A DNA stretch of 64,000 nucleotides from Sphagnum magellanicum (GCA_021904315.1 CM038914.1:6076001-6140000); one strand, 5' to 3'; positions 47,250-60,428 are shown, counted from the first letter of the stretch. A program made the numbers and translations. Notes: a model not told the origin generated them from the sequence alone.

Positions 47250-49110
47250 CTTTGATGCCCTTCTACTTTTGTGGAGTAAAATCTTGCGTAGCAGCTAATC
47301 TGGCTCTAGTGAAATTCTGAAGGGATTCTCACTTGAGAGATGTAAACACAATGATCATGTGAGGCATGATGCAATAATTTGCTACCAGAGGCATTTACAT
47401 GTGTCAAATGAAAAGTCAGTTCCAGTGACTTCTGTTGCATGTTCAGAGGAAAAAGGTTCATAGAGAAGAGAGTGGAGACTAGGTTTATATCTTCAAGGAA
47501 TGGACATCTACAGTAACAGTTCAAACATCACTCTATATGGATCCTCCAAGCTTGAACAGCTATAGCTTGGAGGAGAGTAATGCAACATGGTGCAGCCCAT
47601 AAAACTACCAAAAAACATGTTGCATTAGAGCTCCCTGCTGTCTCTCTATGCCAGCTTACAAGAAGAATGAACCACCAGTGTCACATGTCATAACTTTCCT
47701 GCTTGTTTTGTTCCTTCACAATTTACAACTCCTTTAGACTCCTGAGTTGTTTGCAGAACTGCACAGCATGGAGACAGTGCTTCCTCACATTCAACACCTT
47801 TCTTTTCATTCATAAACAACACAAAAAAAGGTGCATAGTAGTAGACCTCACATTTGACCCACCCCCAACAGAAAAAAAATCAAGTGTATAATAGTTACAC
47901 AAATCACTCTCCATCTCTCTTTCTTTCTCAAGCTCACATCAAGCACACAGGAAGACAGAGAGAGAAAGATTGTGAAATAATTGAAGAGCGAACAACACCA
48001 GGAAGGCAGAAAGAAAAGAAACACCTTGAGAGAAATGATGATGAGGGGTTTCTTGTTGTTCTTGCATCTGAAGGTTGTGTGCATTTTAGGGTAAAGAAGA
48101 AAGATACCCTAATAATTTTGCCTCTAAAAATGCACTTATGCATGTTACTATGAAGGAATCACTGACCGTGAGGGATCAAGAAGAGCAGTTGAATACCCAT
48201 CACAATAAAAAGACATCTGATGTAGTAGTACTGCAGCCTCTAATGATGATGCTCATCAAATTCTTTCCTTCCGTCAATTTGATTTGATTTGGGAGAGAGA
48301 CACCAGCATCCCACAGATATATGAATGTATGTATGTATGTATTCCTCACCTGTGAAGACAGAAGCTGAGATTAGCGTTTAGTGTTATATAGAGAGCATGG
48401 AAAGCTTGACAGAAACAAAGAATGCGCAAGAAACCTCAATCCCGATCAATTTCCTCCCTCCCGACTTCTTCTTTCCGCCCAGAGAGAAATCTGTACGCAA
48501 CGACGACCGATGACCTCACCGGACGGACTATACCGACTGACTACTACTCCTTTTGCTCCGATCTCATTCCACTCTCAAATTACCAAAAAAGAAACAGAAA
48601 ACAAGACAAAAAGAACAGTCTCCGCAACTGAGCCCGTGGTTGGATCGCCCTTTCTTTCCTTCCTTCAAACCCCAGTGTGTCTGTCCCCGCCTATTATTAC
48701 CTACTTCAAAGCTAATGAAAACACAAAACACAAAAAAAGAAAAGGCTCATCATATCAATACAATAATATTTCCTTTCCTTCTTCCTTTTATGTTTCTTTT
48801 TCTTTTCTTGGCTTCACTAAACATTTCACAAAAAGCGAAGGAAAGAAGAGAACGAAACACATACATACCGGCTTGCTTTTGCAATTCCAACAAAGACTCA
48901 TTCTCGTCCCAACAACAGAAACAAAAAGCAGAAAAAACGATTTGACCTCCGCGGAAGAAACAAAACAAAAAAAAAACCAAAGAATATACAACATACCTTA
49001 AGTTATTACCACGGCGGCGGCGGCTTCATTGTGAAGAAAGCTTGGTATGTGTTCTGTTGCCGCAGCGACCGAGCGACCGAGCGCAGCAGCAAAGAGCGCA
49101 GCAGCAATTG
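47250..49110 (-). promoter_or_regulatory. 5' leader and promoter region of the kinase gene
   Basis: GC rises at 49005-49110 (CGGCGGCGGCGG, CGACCGAGCGACCGAGCG), the likely promoter or first-exon zone. Possible leader splice sites on minus are a strong donor AAG/GTATGT at 48997/48996, an acceptor CTTCACAG ending at 48350, a donor CACG/GTCAGT at 48167/48166 and an acceptor GATTAG ending at 47295. Together they suggest one or two 5' UTR introns. Small upstream ATGs lie within the middle piece. A tetranucleotide run GTAT sits at about 48327-48341. Frames read on the plus strand here are shadows. The leader structure is inference. Confidence 0.4.
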
Positions 49111-49152
49111 CGGGAAGGGAAAGGGGAATGGTGGCTATGGCGATGACGTTTG

Positions 49153-49230
49153 TTACGGGCAGGAAGGAATACGGGCAGAAAAACGGGCAGGGAAAACTAA
49201 TCACGGGTCACATATCACGGGCAGTAATAA
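49153..49230. repeat. ACGGGCAGG repeat, short block
   Basis: Five or so copies of (A)CGGGCAG or CGGGTCA at 10-20 bp spacing, sharing the word with the larger block at 50359-50640. It sits just upstream of the kinase promoter zone. Confidence 0.7.
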
Positions 49231-50340
49231 TAGGTAAGTAATCATGGGCCACACACAACTCAAAAGTGCTAACAACATCAAGTGCATTTTGAGATTTTCA
49301 ATAGCCAAAATTAAACCAAAATTTAAGAAAGATTGCCATAAAAAATAAATTCTATATGTGGTTCAAGTATTTAGCCAGAAATATATAGAAGGATTTTTTT
49401 AAACATTTTATTTTCATATTTAGCTTCTACCTTTTAGCCAAATTTGGCTAAATATTCTTGTGAATAATTGCCACTTTGGCTACATCAGAAAATTGACTCA
49501 AAAATAAACATTATAACTCGGAGTTTTTTTTTTTTTTTTTTTTGAAGGATTTTTGTGATGTAGCCAAGCAGTGACCATCCAAAAAATTTAATTTGGCTAC
49601 ATACTATGCATGAAAGTAAAAAAAAATTAGAATCTTTCTTTATTCTTGACTACCTACTAGAGCTTATCATTTTATTTTTTAATTCCTCAAAAGTTGATGA
49701 ATTTGGGTCTTGTTTTTTCCCCATGAAAAATTACTTGAATACATCCGAATCATATATTTTCCAGGTTGAAATTTGGTAAGAAAAAAAAGAACTCGCCAAT
49801 TTTTAAAAAAGCAATAGTGTAACTTAGGCCTTTTTTATTGGTGAAACATTCCCAAAAAATGTAATTTAAAATTCAAAAATTAAGTGATTTTGGAGGTTTT
49901 CAATAGGTAGACATGAGAGAAAATAGGAATAAAAATTGCCAGATTTATATACTTGGTTTTCAGCATGTAACCAAAACATACAAGGATGATTAAAGATTCG
50001 TATTTCATAGATTTGGCTAAATCTTCCCAGCGACCATTGCCACTTTTTTAACATCTTCCTATGGATGAAAGCCACTTTGATTGCCAAAAAAAAAAATTAA
50101 CCAAATAAAATAAAATATATTTTTAAAACTATTTTTATTTTATTTTTAAAACCTCCTTTAAAAAAAACACTATTTAAACTTGCATATAATTCAGACACCA
50201 TATGAGCATATCATTTTAGGCTTGCAAAATAATAATAATCCTAAGCATTTCTAATTTTACTACCCACTTTCCAAACCCCAAAAAATAAAGGGAAAAAAAA
50301 AATTAAAAAAAAACATATCTAAAGTTTGTAGCAAACTAAA
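49231..50340. other. AT-rich DNA with repeat family D fragments
   Basis: Words TTTGGCTAAATATTCTTGTG, AATAATTGCCACTTTGGCTA and CATCAGAAAATTGA at 49441-49500 and GGCTAAATCTTCCCAGCGAC with CATTGCCAC at about 50020-50045 recur at 57840-58085 and 63225-63500. They are parts of a dispersed, decayed element. A T run lies at 49525-49543. Confidence 0.5.
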
Positions 50341-50358
50341 GCAAATTTTATTCAATAT

Positions 50359-50640
50359 ACGGGCAGAAAAAAAGCGGGCACGAATGTGGGCAGGAATTAC
50401 GGGCAAGAACAGGGCAGGAAAAAAGGGTAGGAGCAAAGGACAGGAATTCGGGCAGGAAAATGACCAGGAACAAGGGCCAATAATTCGGGCAGGAAAACGG
50501 GCAGGAATTACCACGGGTAAGAACGTGGGCAGGTATTCGGGCAGGACTTTTGGCAGGAGCAAAAGGGCAGGAGGAATTCGGGAATGAACAAAGGCAAGAA
50601 TTCGGGCAGGGACGTGGGGCAGGAATACGGGCAGGATATC
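50359..50640. repeat. CGGGCAGGAAT repeat array
   Basis: About 20 copies of CGGGCAGGAA or close variants at irregular 10-20 bp spacing. A minus-strand Pro-rich frame of about 130 codons exists only because the repeat lacks stops. It is related to the 49153-49230 block. Confidence 0.85.
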
Positions 50641-50675
50641 TAAAATAGGTTCCAGCAATTATCCAACTATTAAAA

Positions 50676-50870
50676 TTCATCCCTCAATTGAAGGACCCAT
50701 TCAAAAAATTCATCCCTCAATTGAAGGACCCATTCAAAAAATTCATCCCTCAATTGAAGGACCCCTTCAAAAAATTCATCCCTCAATTGAAGGACCCCTT
50801 CAAAAAATTCATCCCTCAATTGAAGGACCCCTTCAAAAAATTCATCCCTCAATTGAAGGACCCCTTTGGT
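50676..50870. repeat. Six-copy 33-bp tandem repeat
   Basis: Near-identical units start at 50676, 50709, 50742, 50775, 50808 and 50841, each beginning TTCATCCCTCAATTGAAGGA. The only variation is ccat versus ccct in the middle, so the array expanded recently. Because 33 is a multiple of three and the unit has no stop, both strands show an open 11-residue peptide repeat (plus: KDPFKKFIPQL). No gene context supports translation. Confidence 0.92.
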
Positions 50871-53800
50871 AGTCACATGGAGACTTTTAACCATTTGAAA
50901 TAGAAAATCATTCACACTTTGCCTTGGGGTTTGCTCTTATGGGGCCTCCCCTAATTTTGAGGCCTACGCCTCAAGGCTACCACCATCAAATTAGGGCAAG
51001 GTCCTCCGGAACAATCTAGAGCAAGCCTACTCCTATACCTATCAACCCTAGTGACAAGTATTTCTCAAATCCTGGAAAGGGTCTAAACATAGGCCCTTGT
51101 CCTATATACCAAGTTGAAAGTTTAGGAGTTTCAATCGTTTCCACCCAACTTCACTTGGTGAACCTAACTTGTGTTAAGGTCCATTGCGTTAGGGTCTTCA
51201 CAAGACATTCCATTCTTATGTAAATTTTCTGGGGTTTTTTTAATCATTAAATTCCCAAAAAGAATCCACAAAAAAATTGTTATATTAATCAATAGATGCA
51301 ACATTAAATTCCAATAGGTAGTAATCAATATTGAAGAAATGGGTTTTTTTTTTTTTTTTTCATATTTTTTTAAGTATTAAAATGTGGTTTAAGTCTTCTT
51401 ATAGATGATCACCACTTTGGTTAAATAACAAAATTCAAAGTGAATGCAATCATCTCCCCCTAATGATGGAAATCAAATATTTGAAGTCCAATTTTGTGTT
51501 CTACTAGATTCATGTCTAAATACTATTGAAACTTAACTAAAATCACACAACAATAAAAAAAAAAACATGCATGTAAATTGAGAAACAAGAAGACATCAAG
51601 ACACCAACAACCACAAAGGTTGGAATAGCTCCAAGCTTGAGCTTTTCCCATGGAAGCCAAACATCATAACTCAAGTTAAGTGAAAGAGAAGACATCAACC
51701 ACAAAAGTTGGAGTTATTTTGAAAGCTTTTCGCATGGGCGTCAAAATGTTAAGTTAAGTTGGGTCATCAAAAAATTCATGGAATCATTTTGCTTGAATCA
51801 TTTGGGAGCATTGTTACATGTATCCAAAAGAATACCATGCACTTAGAATACCATGCACAAGGGTTCCCTAAACCCTAAACCCATGCACAAGTTCAACTTC
51901 TTTAATGTTTGGTTTTGTTTGTAACATTGACTCCAACAATATGTAACTATGATGATCTCAAACTAGACATTTCCCTTAATGGTTTCTAAAGATCGTTCCA
52001 TCTCAAAGTATATTCCAAGGATGATGATTTCATTGGAGTTGGTTTGGGTGGGATGGGCTTTAATCGTAAGTCGTCGTAAAAAAGACAATTCCAAACTGCA
52101 AATTTATTAGATGTAGATTTCAAATTGGAATTTTTTAAAAAATAAACATTATACAAATTGTAATGTTTCAAAATGTCCTTATGGATCCTAAGATATGGAG
52201 AGAGAAACAAATCTCTTTAAAAAAAATTTCAATGTCTTTTGAAATCTTTGTGTCTTTTCAATTTTATATTTTTGAATCATTGTGTCTTTCCAACACATAT
52301 TTATATTTGTAAGAAATTACGTGTAAATATGTGTTATTTTTCATTTAAATATGTTGAGATTATTTCAAGAGATTAACATGTTTTTTGTTCTTTGAGATTA
52401 AGCTAGTTTCCAATAAAAATTAGATGATTTAATCTCCACTTTGTAATTTTTCATGCCTAATTTATGGTTTGGGTCCATTAGAAAGCTTGGGAATTAATCA
52501 TTTGGATTTCTCATTTTATTTTTTCAGGTAGAAAATTGTTGCAAGGTGCAATACTTGGAAGAAGGTTGGACATTATTGCCATCAACTAAGGCCAAATCAT
52601 CAAACAGACCAATAATACCATTTACAATGTCAAGCTTTATTTTGTTTGAGCCAATTTAAAGCTTCTTTCTGGAAAAAAAAAAATTCATGCTTGAATTTCA
52701 AAAGGGAAGTTAATGAAAATAATCATTAAAATGGTCATCATCTATTGGCAATTACCATGCAACTTTGCAAAATGTCCAATCAAAAGATAAATTTTAAATA
52801 GATACTAGTGTGGCCTTTGTGCCATTGGCCCAAGTGTTAGGGTTTTCAACTGATTTTTTTCCTTTCAAAATCCGGGTTTTTTGGAATTTATTTGAATTTT
52901 CAGAGCCAGAAAATCAGTTTTAAAAAATCAATATCTCCCACATTCTGTTCTCCAAATCTTACCAAATAAATTCCATTAAATCCTGTTCATCAAGATCTTT
53001 CCAAGAACCAAAGGCACATTCCAATTCCTTCAAAATTTTCAGTGAAAAACTCATTCAATATTCAAGAACTTTTGCACTGCAAGTCCAAATGCCATGGAAC
53101 CAAGCAGCATGCACCCATCCTTGTTGTTGTTGAGAGCTTTCCAAAGACACCAAGAACAACACAATTCTGAAGCATCTCAGTTTGGTGGATCTCATAACTA
53201 CAAAACAAAACAAACTACCTTCCTTCATAAATAGATGAGGTTTTATTACACCAATAAAAAGGATAGCCTTCAATTTGTATCATTATTGCCCTTTTTCATA
53301 AGGTCTTGATCAAATGCAATGCATTCACATTTGGATTTTATTCTTGACAATCATGATCAAATGAGTACATATATTTGTCCCAATAATGTCTTACATCTCA
53401 CATATCAACAACATATGATGAGAGATTTGAATCATATCATGACATGGAAATCAACTAGATGTGAATTATTATGCCTATATATATATATTTTTTTATTATT
53501 ATTATTTTTATTTTATTTTTTTAATTTTATGAAAATTACATAAAGACAAGCAAATAATTTTTTTCACCTTAGGATTGCCAATTTCTTTTATGTGCAATAG
53601 TCATAATTATTATTATGGACAACAAAGTTAACCAACCTTCCCCAAAGATGCAAAATGCCTTCAACTTGCACTCTTTGTATGATTAGTGTGCATGATCAAA
53701 CCAAATTATAATTAAGTCGGATATTGTGGACATTGCACAATCTAATGGTAACTTGAGAACACAACCATTTTTAAAGTGGCCAAAAGACTAATTTATAAAT

Positions 53801-54720
53801 GGTATTATACATTGTATGGGTTTTTGCATTGGGGGTAATAAAGTGATTTATAAAAGTGGCTTTAAATTATTCCTCTTGAGGCCATAGATGGTATCTAAAA
53901 ATCAAGCATTATGTGGGGTTCAATTTTTTAATTTTATTTTTGGATAAATTATATTATTGGAATTAAATAATTGAATAACACCACGATGCCATGGTCCATG
54001 GTGTGAGAACATCAATCAAAGGTCCATATTCAAACTATTTGGTTGAAATTAACCAAATGTTAAACAATGTGCCTAAAAATTTAATTGTTGATGTTCAATA
54101 TTTCATAATTGATGTTCGTAAAGTTCTTGCATCATGTTTCCAAATCTTCCACCCATCATGTTGACCTTTATGTTTTTCTGAAATTTTCCATGATTTCTAC
54201 CACCTCTAATTGTTCAAAATTTTCCTAAAAGGTTGATTTTTTCATCAATTTTTTTGAATCCCCAACATATTCAAAACAAAAAAACATTAACCCAATATAT
54301 TCAAAATATAAACATTAACCTCCATCAATTTTTTCATTGGTTTAAATTGGAAATCAATTGAATGTTGATGGGTTGGTGTGGATTGAACATTGAAAATTAA
54401 AACATGTTTAATTTGATAATTAAACAAACAAAAATTCAAGGCAATTCCCAAGCATGTAAGCCAATATAAGATGTATATGCATGCCCCACCATGCACCATT
54501 AACAAAATCACATATACAAACACCACATTTGTTAATTAATCTTGATTGAAAGATGCACAGAACTCCAATAGTAAAATAGTAATCACAATGTTAGTTTTAA
54601 AAACAACAAAGGTGCTTCGTATCATACAAGTATATCCATAATGTTAGAGGTTTAAATAACAAGCAACTCCCTACATAATGACTTTTTTCAAACGAAAGAA
54701 GCTTTCCTTATCACATTTAG
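50871..54720. other. AT-rich intergenic DNA
   Basis: A short hairpin-like GAGGCCTACGCCTC lies at about 50959. A telomere-like ccctaaaccctaaaccc lies at 51866-51882. T runs occur at 51343-51360. The 53480-53525 segment is a T/A-rich low-complexity run. No gene, RNA or intact mobile element is supported. Confidence 0.45.
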
Positions 54721-54898
54721 AGGTTCTCGTCTAAATGCATGCACTCTTATGAACCATGCCCATACATGCTCATCCATCATGTGCACACATAATACTCCAA
54801 ATGTGATTCATATATTGAGTGAAATTTGAGCCAAATGTTGATGCCAAAATCTTACACCAATGTGTAGTTTCTTTTATATGAATAAAGCCAATAAAATG
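54721..54898 (+). repeat. Dispersed repeat family B, copy 2
   Basis: Shares ordered blocks with 6560-6717 in the same orientation (TAAATGCATGCACT, TGCCCAT, CATCCATCAT, CACACATAATACTCCAAAT, GAGCCAAATG, GCCAATAAA). Non-coding. Confidence 0.65.
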
Positions 54899-57800
54899 AC
54901 AACCACTAACAATATTAAACACATATTAAGATAACTTGTAGATGTAAAAATAAGTTCATAAATTTAAATTAGTTGCACACAATGAATGAAGGCATATTCG
55001 GTACATTCAAATTATAAAACAATACAAAAAATATAACCAATAATTTAATTTATATGATTTTAATAGTATCTTAAGTTAATGTTGAAGATGTGTGATGTAT
55101 TTACATAAGAATGCTTTTAATCTATCTTCTTTCCATTTTGATCAATTTGAAATGTATGTAATGAGTACGTAAAATATCCAAAACATTGTAAATCAAGACT
55201 ATAACTTGTTCTTTTGAACATAGTATAAATAAGTCTATATATAATTAGTGTGAAAAGGAGTGAGAGACCATCCCAACTTGCCGCATCATCTTGTCAATAC
55301 CATTTTAAAGTGTGTTTATGTGCGCTTCAACATGCATTGCTTGCTCCTTATACCCCATTTTTACCAATGTCATGGAAGGTAATATTTGATTTGTAATGTT
55401 AAATCCAAGGGTTTATGTTTTTATGGCTTGTACAAAGGTGATATTTTTTGTTGGAACTAACACAAGAATTAGATCATGGAACTAATCTTTTGTTAGATCC
55501 AAAACCAAAATTGGAACCATGAGAAAACACCATTGAACATAGACAATTTTTAGGAAGAAAACTTGATTTTTTTTGGAAAAGTTGATAGTAATCTGAAATT
55601 TGTAGTTAAATATTAATTTTAATTACTTACTAAAATAATTTTATTTTATTTTTATAAAACACATGATCTTTTTCAAATCCAAGGAATACATTCCTTGTCA
55701 ATTTTAAATACAATTTGTGGGAAAGGAATATTTTTGAAAGGAATTGCATTAAAGATTTATTATTTTAAATATCTCTAAACAATGTATATTAAAATTTAGG
55801 ATACCATACAATTAATTGCAGCTTTTAATTAGCTAAAGTGATTTCTAGACCCTCATTTTACTTCGGACTATTGATTTGGGTTAAATTTTGGGGGAAAAAC
55901 TTGATTATATAAATATAGTAAAAATAGATTCATTCAAAACCTAAAAAACTCATAAACATCAAGGTTAACCATGGTTGATCTTGGCATTTGATTCTCTAAA
56001 TGGTTATTAAGTCTAATAATGTTTAAACCAACTATTGGTCACCCTCAGACCTCATTATTTTTCAATTTAAACTTTTGAAAGCTTGATCATAAAATTATTT
56101 GAGCCTAACATCACAAACTTTTAAAACCACAATTTGGCAATAATAATTGCATTGAATTTTATTTTTCATAAGTTTATGTTAAATTTAGAAATTGATATTG
56201 TGTGGTTAAAACACTTATGAAACTTGTATAAGTAGATGAAGGATTTTCATTTATGGTAAAATCTTGCATTACATTTACATGTGTTTCATATATGTTTTAA
56301 ATACACAATAATTGTGTTTAAACTGAATGAACTTATGAAAAAATAAACCTAGGAAGTTTACGATGAAACCTTCATAGAACTTTAATTTGAAACAATGCAT
56401 CAAACTTGGCTTATGTTATTTTACTTTTAACAACAAGTTTATCAATTTAAAAGATAAAATATATAGCTATAATGTCAAATAAGAACAACAATCATAAGAT
56501 TATCCAATCATTATGATTGATGATTTTTTCTAATAAAATTTCATAAGTTACTATCATGACAAATGCCATTAACCCAATTGTCAACATGACTTGGACAATA
56601 GAGTTAAATTGTGAATTTAAAATTTTAAATAAATTCCCAATGACACAATTTATTCAAAATTCCATATCTCCCTCACTTAGGTCTAAAAATTACCTTCAAG
56701 AAATCCACTCATGAAAGATTTTCCAACAATACTAAGACCTTGACCCAATTTAATTTTTTTAGAAAAAAGGGTTTGATTTTTAAAATTTTTAAAATCAAAA
56801 TCATTCAATATTCAATAACTCTTGAACCATCAATCTAAAAATTATAAGACCACCTTAATGCACTCGACTACTCATTCTAGGCTTTCCAATAGTATCAAGA
56901 GTGTGGTTGGGGGTTACCATGGTTTGGGAGAACTCAATTCATAGCAAACAAAATACTTTCTTTCATAGATTGATGTCAACAATTAATGTTATTACCACAA
57001 ATACCATCACATTGAACACATATGTCATTTTCCCATGTAGGGTAACTACGAATTGCAATGCAATAAAAATGCATTGAGTTTGGTTTCGCCCTACATATTC
57101 TTTGAAGAAAATAAATTGCTAATCAAACCACTTAATATTGTGAGTTTTGCACGACACCAAAATTAGGTGATCATTTAGAAGGCATTGACATCTTTCTCAT
57201 TGTGATTGAATGCTCTCAAATAAAAAAATGTTAATGTGATATGGACATAACTTATAACATTAACTCATATTTTGTGATATTTAACAATTAGAAGCAAAAG
57301 CTTGAAATAAAATAAAACCCCCACTATTTTAATGGACACCAAAGCCATTCATCCCCTCCAAATATGTTAGACTAAATATTTTCTTTAATATCTCCTCCTT
57401 TTTTTCCCCCTTGCTTGCCAACATTACATTAAGGGTATTTATTATCTACACATTCAAGCATATGAAGAAGTGGATCATAATTAGGTCACATAATTCTTCT
57501 GGATTAAAATTTTTGTATGTATAAATTTTGGAATAATTTGCATAGATTTGTCAACATGTCTTGGGTAGTTTGTTAATGAACATGTATAATTTAAAAATTG
57601 CAAAGTTGAACCCAATCTCTCTTCAAGGGGTTTTCATTAGTTAGTAGGCCAAAGTGATTTGTCTAAGTGTTTTGAAGCTTAGGGACTTTTATGTTGTTAG
57701 GCTAAAATGGGTGAAACAAAAACAGCAATAAATTATATATATGCTCATATTTTGTCATAAGTGAACTCCATTTTTTCCGCCTCAATTTCATAAGGTCAAA
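54899..57800. other. AT-rich intergenic DNA, nothing recognised
   Basis: Stops are dense in all frames, and no repeat structure or RNA gene could be supported by eye over this 2.9-kb stretch. Confidence 0.45.
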
Positions 57801-57839
57801 AAGTGGCAAAATTTTCCTCCATAAACAAAAGTTTAGTCA

Positions 57840-58085
57840 AATTCCTGGCTAAATCTAGCCATTTGGCTAAAAACATTTCCAAAATGGCTAAAAGTATGTG
57901 TTTCTCTGGTATTCCAGTCAGCAGATTTCAACAATGGTTTTTGATAAATTGTCAGATTTCTCTCTATTGGGTTTTAGTAGGTAGCCAAAACAAATGTTAA
58001 GGGTTTTACATATGATCTATAGCGAAAATTTGGCTAAATATTCTTCTGGATGATTGCCAATTTGGCTACATCACAAAATTGAAAA
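57840..58085. repeat. Repeat family D fragment
   Basis: Contains TGGCTAAA words, then TTTGGCTAAATATTCTTCTG, GATGATTGCCAATTTGGCTA and CATCACAAAATTGA (58029-58080), followed directly by an A run at 58082-58100. It resembles 49441-49500 in the same orientation. The A run after the shared 3' end would fit a retroposed tail, but that is inference. Confidence 0.55.
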
Positions 58086-58100
58086 AAAAAAAAAAAAAAA

Positions 58101-58825
58101 CCGTGTGCCTCATGCCTTGGGATCTCACACATTAGGGCACTCTTTTGAGCCACCCATATTCCAAAAAATGATGCCACATGGCGCCCTGAAAATTTAGACT
58201 GCGTTTTGAGCCCTCAGGCCTACCTCCACTAAATATTTTCATACCAGCCCAGGGACAACACAAAAATCCAATAAAAGATCGATGGCTGAAACCATCAAAG
58301 AGGAGACAAAAAGGGAAGGCCAAAGAAAGGCCAAAAGATGCACAAACCCAAGGAACCAAGAAAAAGGGAGAGAGAGAGCTAGTCCCTCTCGTGGTAGGAG
58401 GCAATCTCACCCAAGGGTACATACCCTACTATACACACTAGGCACTTATTTTGCACATTTCCAAAGTACATGTACATCTAAAGGAAAAAAAGGTTGGTTT
58501 GGTGATTAAAGAAAGAAAACAAAAACACTTTTCCTTGATGTCTGTAGTAGTAGTGTAAGTTGTACTTGTTTCTTTTCAATTTTCTGATGTAGCTCCCCAA
58601 AAAAAAAAAGCATTAATTGACAAAAAGTCTGTAGAAAATTGTCAAAACTTTAAAAAAAAGCCCCTCCCCCCCCCAAGAAAAAAAAAGTGTGACAAAAAAA
58701 TGTGCTAAAATTTTCTCCAAAATTTGGTGAAACTATTAATTTAAAGAACAGAGAATTTGCAACAAAAAATTAATCCCTTATATTTCTTGAGGTCAGAAGT
58801 TTGCAAATTTTCACTGGGAAAAAAA
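58101..58825. other. Intergenic DNA, possible mobile-element relic
   Basis: The 58100-58450 part is less AT-rich than its surroundings (TGGCGCCCTG, CCTCAGGCCTACC) and is open on the minus strand for 96 codons. No domain is recognised. The rest is A-rich with short C and A runs. Confidence 0.4.
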
Positions 58826-59141
58826 ACAAGGGGTGTGTAACATTGTGGCCTTGCCATTTACACTAAAATGTATCTGAAGGCAAAAGAAGAATTATGGAAA
58901 CTCAAATATTTCACCATGCAATTCAAAACATCCCTCTAAGATAAACCAAAATCCTTCAAGATATTATAACTCTAGATAACTAATCTCAAGTTTCAACACA
59001 AGCAAAAATATCATCTTTCAAATTTAATCCTCATATAAAAATAGACCTATTATTATTACCTAGGGGCATATAAAAATCCCTTAAGCTACTATGCTCTATA
59101 ATGAATCTAAACACAATATCCTTGCCTACCAAGGCAAGGCC
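58826..59141 (-). mobile_element. Dispersed repeat family A, copy 2 (inverted)
   Basis: The reverse complement matches 5921-6240 along its whole length, including GGCCTTGCC/GGCAAGGCC words at 58847-58855 and 59133-59141 and the CCCCTTGTTTT flank beyond. The core lengths differ by one base (295 against 296). It has no coding capacity. Confidence 0.7.
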
Positions 59142-59871
59142 AAGAAACCAAACATCAGTGTGGTGTTACCTATCCAAGGTTATCCAAAAGAAAAACTCAA
59201 AAAAGGAAGGAGAAGGAAGGAAGGAAGGAAGAAACAAAGAAAGAAGATGAACCCAAAGTTCATGCTCATGTGGATGTGTCAGGGATTGCTTGTGGATCAA
59301 CTTCACCAGTCAAGAATGACAACAAAAATTGAGATATTTTGTTGTTGAGTACTCAATACTTCAACCAAAAATCCTCTCTTTTACTTGCTTGCTCACTCAA
59401 GTATAATTCTCAATCTATAGTCAGAAACAAATGTTCTTTAGTATACAATAGAACCATGACAAAATTCAAACATTTCAGTGTTGAACAATTTTATTTTATT
59501 TTTTTGAAATTTTCATGGTGAAAAAAAAAAAAAAAAAAAACCCAAAAAACCCATTGCAGAATATGTACATATATTCTAAAAATATTTTTAAGAAAATTTT
59601 ACTTGACAAAAATTTTTTAACTTTGAAAAAGCTATTGTTTGAACATTTCATTGTTTCTGAAAATATTACATAATATATAATTCATGTGGGAAGGAGCTGC
59701 CAAGGTAGTCAAAGAAAGACCACAATCTGAGTTGCTGGGCTTCTTCTTCATCATCTTGTGAAGTAACTTCTCACTCTCTTTCTGCTTGGAAAGTTGAATC
59801 ACTCAATTCCACCATCAAGTGTGTCGGCCCATCACTATGTCGTGATAATGTAATTGTTTGTCCCTTTAGGA
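59142..59871. other. Intergenic DNA
   Basis: An AAGG/GAAA purine run lies at 59205-59245 and an A run at 59521-59540. No gene seen. Confidence 0.45.
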
Positions 59872-60285
59872 GAGATTCTACCTTTCATCGGAACCTTCTT
59901 AGGGTCAACTGCTCTTTCAAAAATGCATTGTCACTTACGAGACATTTCCACCTTTCACCCTAAGCTTTGAAGGGTCAATTGCTCTTTGAAATGCATTGTC
60001 ACATAAGAGAGATTTATGCTTTTCACCCTAAGCTTTGAAGGGTCAATTGCTCTTTGAAATGCATTGTCACATATGAGAGATTCCGCCCTTCACCCTAAGC
60101 TTCTAAGGGTCAATTGCTCTGTCAAATACATTGTCATATAGGAGAGATTCCGCCCGTCAACCTAAGCTTCTACGGGTCAAAATTGCTCTTTCAAATGCAT
60201 TGTCACTTCGGAGACATTTCTGCTGCCCTTCACCCCAAAGCTTCTAAGGGCTGATTGCTCTTTCGAATTGCATGCAACCCACAAG
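59872..60285. repeat. Six-copy minisatellite, period 67-69 bp
   Basis: Units start at 59872, 59941, 60009, 60077, 60144 and 60213 and contain GAGATTCCGCCCTTCACC, TAAGCTTCTAAGGGTCAATT and GCTCTTTCAAATGCATTGTC. Each carries an internal AAGGGTG/CACCCTT-like pair that could fold. Not CRISPR: copies vary throughout and have no constant spacer pattern. Confidence 0.85.
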
Positions 60286-60428
60286 AATAGAACAACTTGT
60301 GAGGTTTAGCAAATAGTTTAGAGGGTTTTAGAACGACGTGACAGAATCTCTCCTGGATGCTAATTACATCAGATAATAGCCGTTTGCTCAGACCTGGCTC
60401 ACCTGATTATGGTCACAAAATGGTCATT

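Noticed and set aside
48381..49001. 206-codon plus-strand frame upstream of the kinase gene
   Set aside because: Lys/Thr/Ser-rich low-complexity reading of a CT-rich leader on the other strand, with several overlapping frames and no domain.
50260..50658. 132-codon Pro-rich minus-strand frame
   Set aside because: It arises from the CGGGCAGGAA array, which lacks stop codons in that frame.
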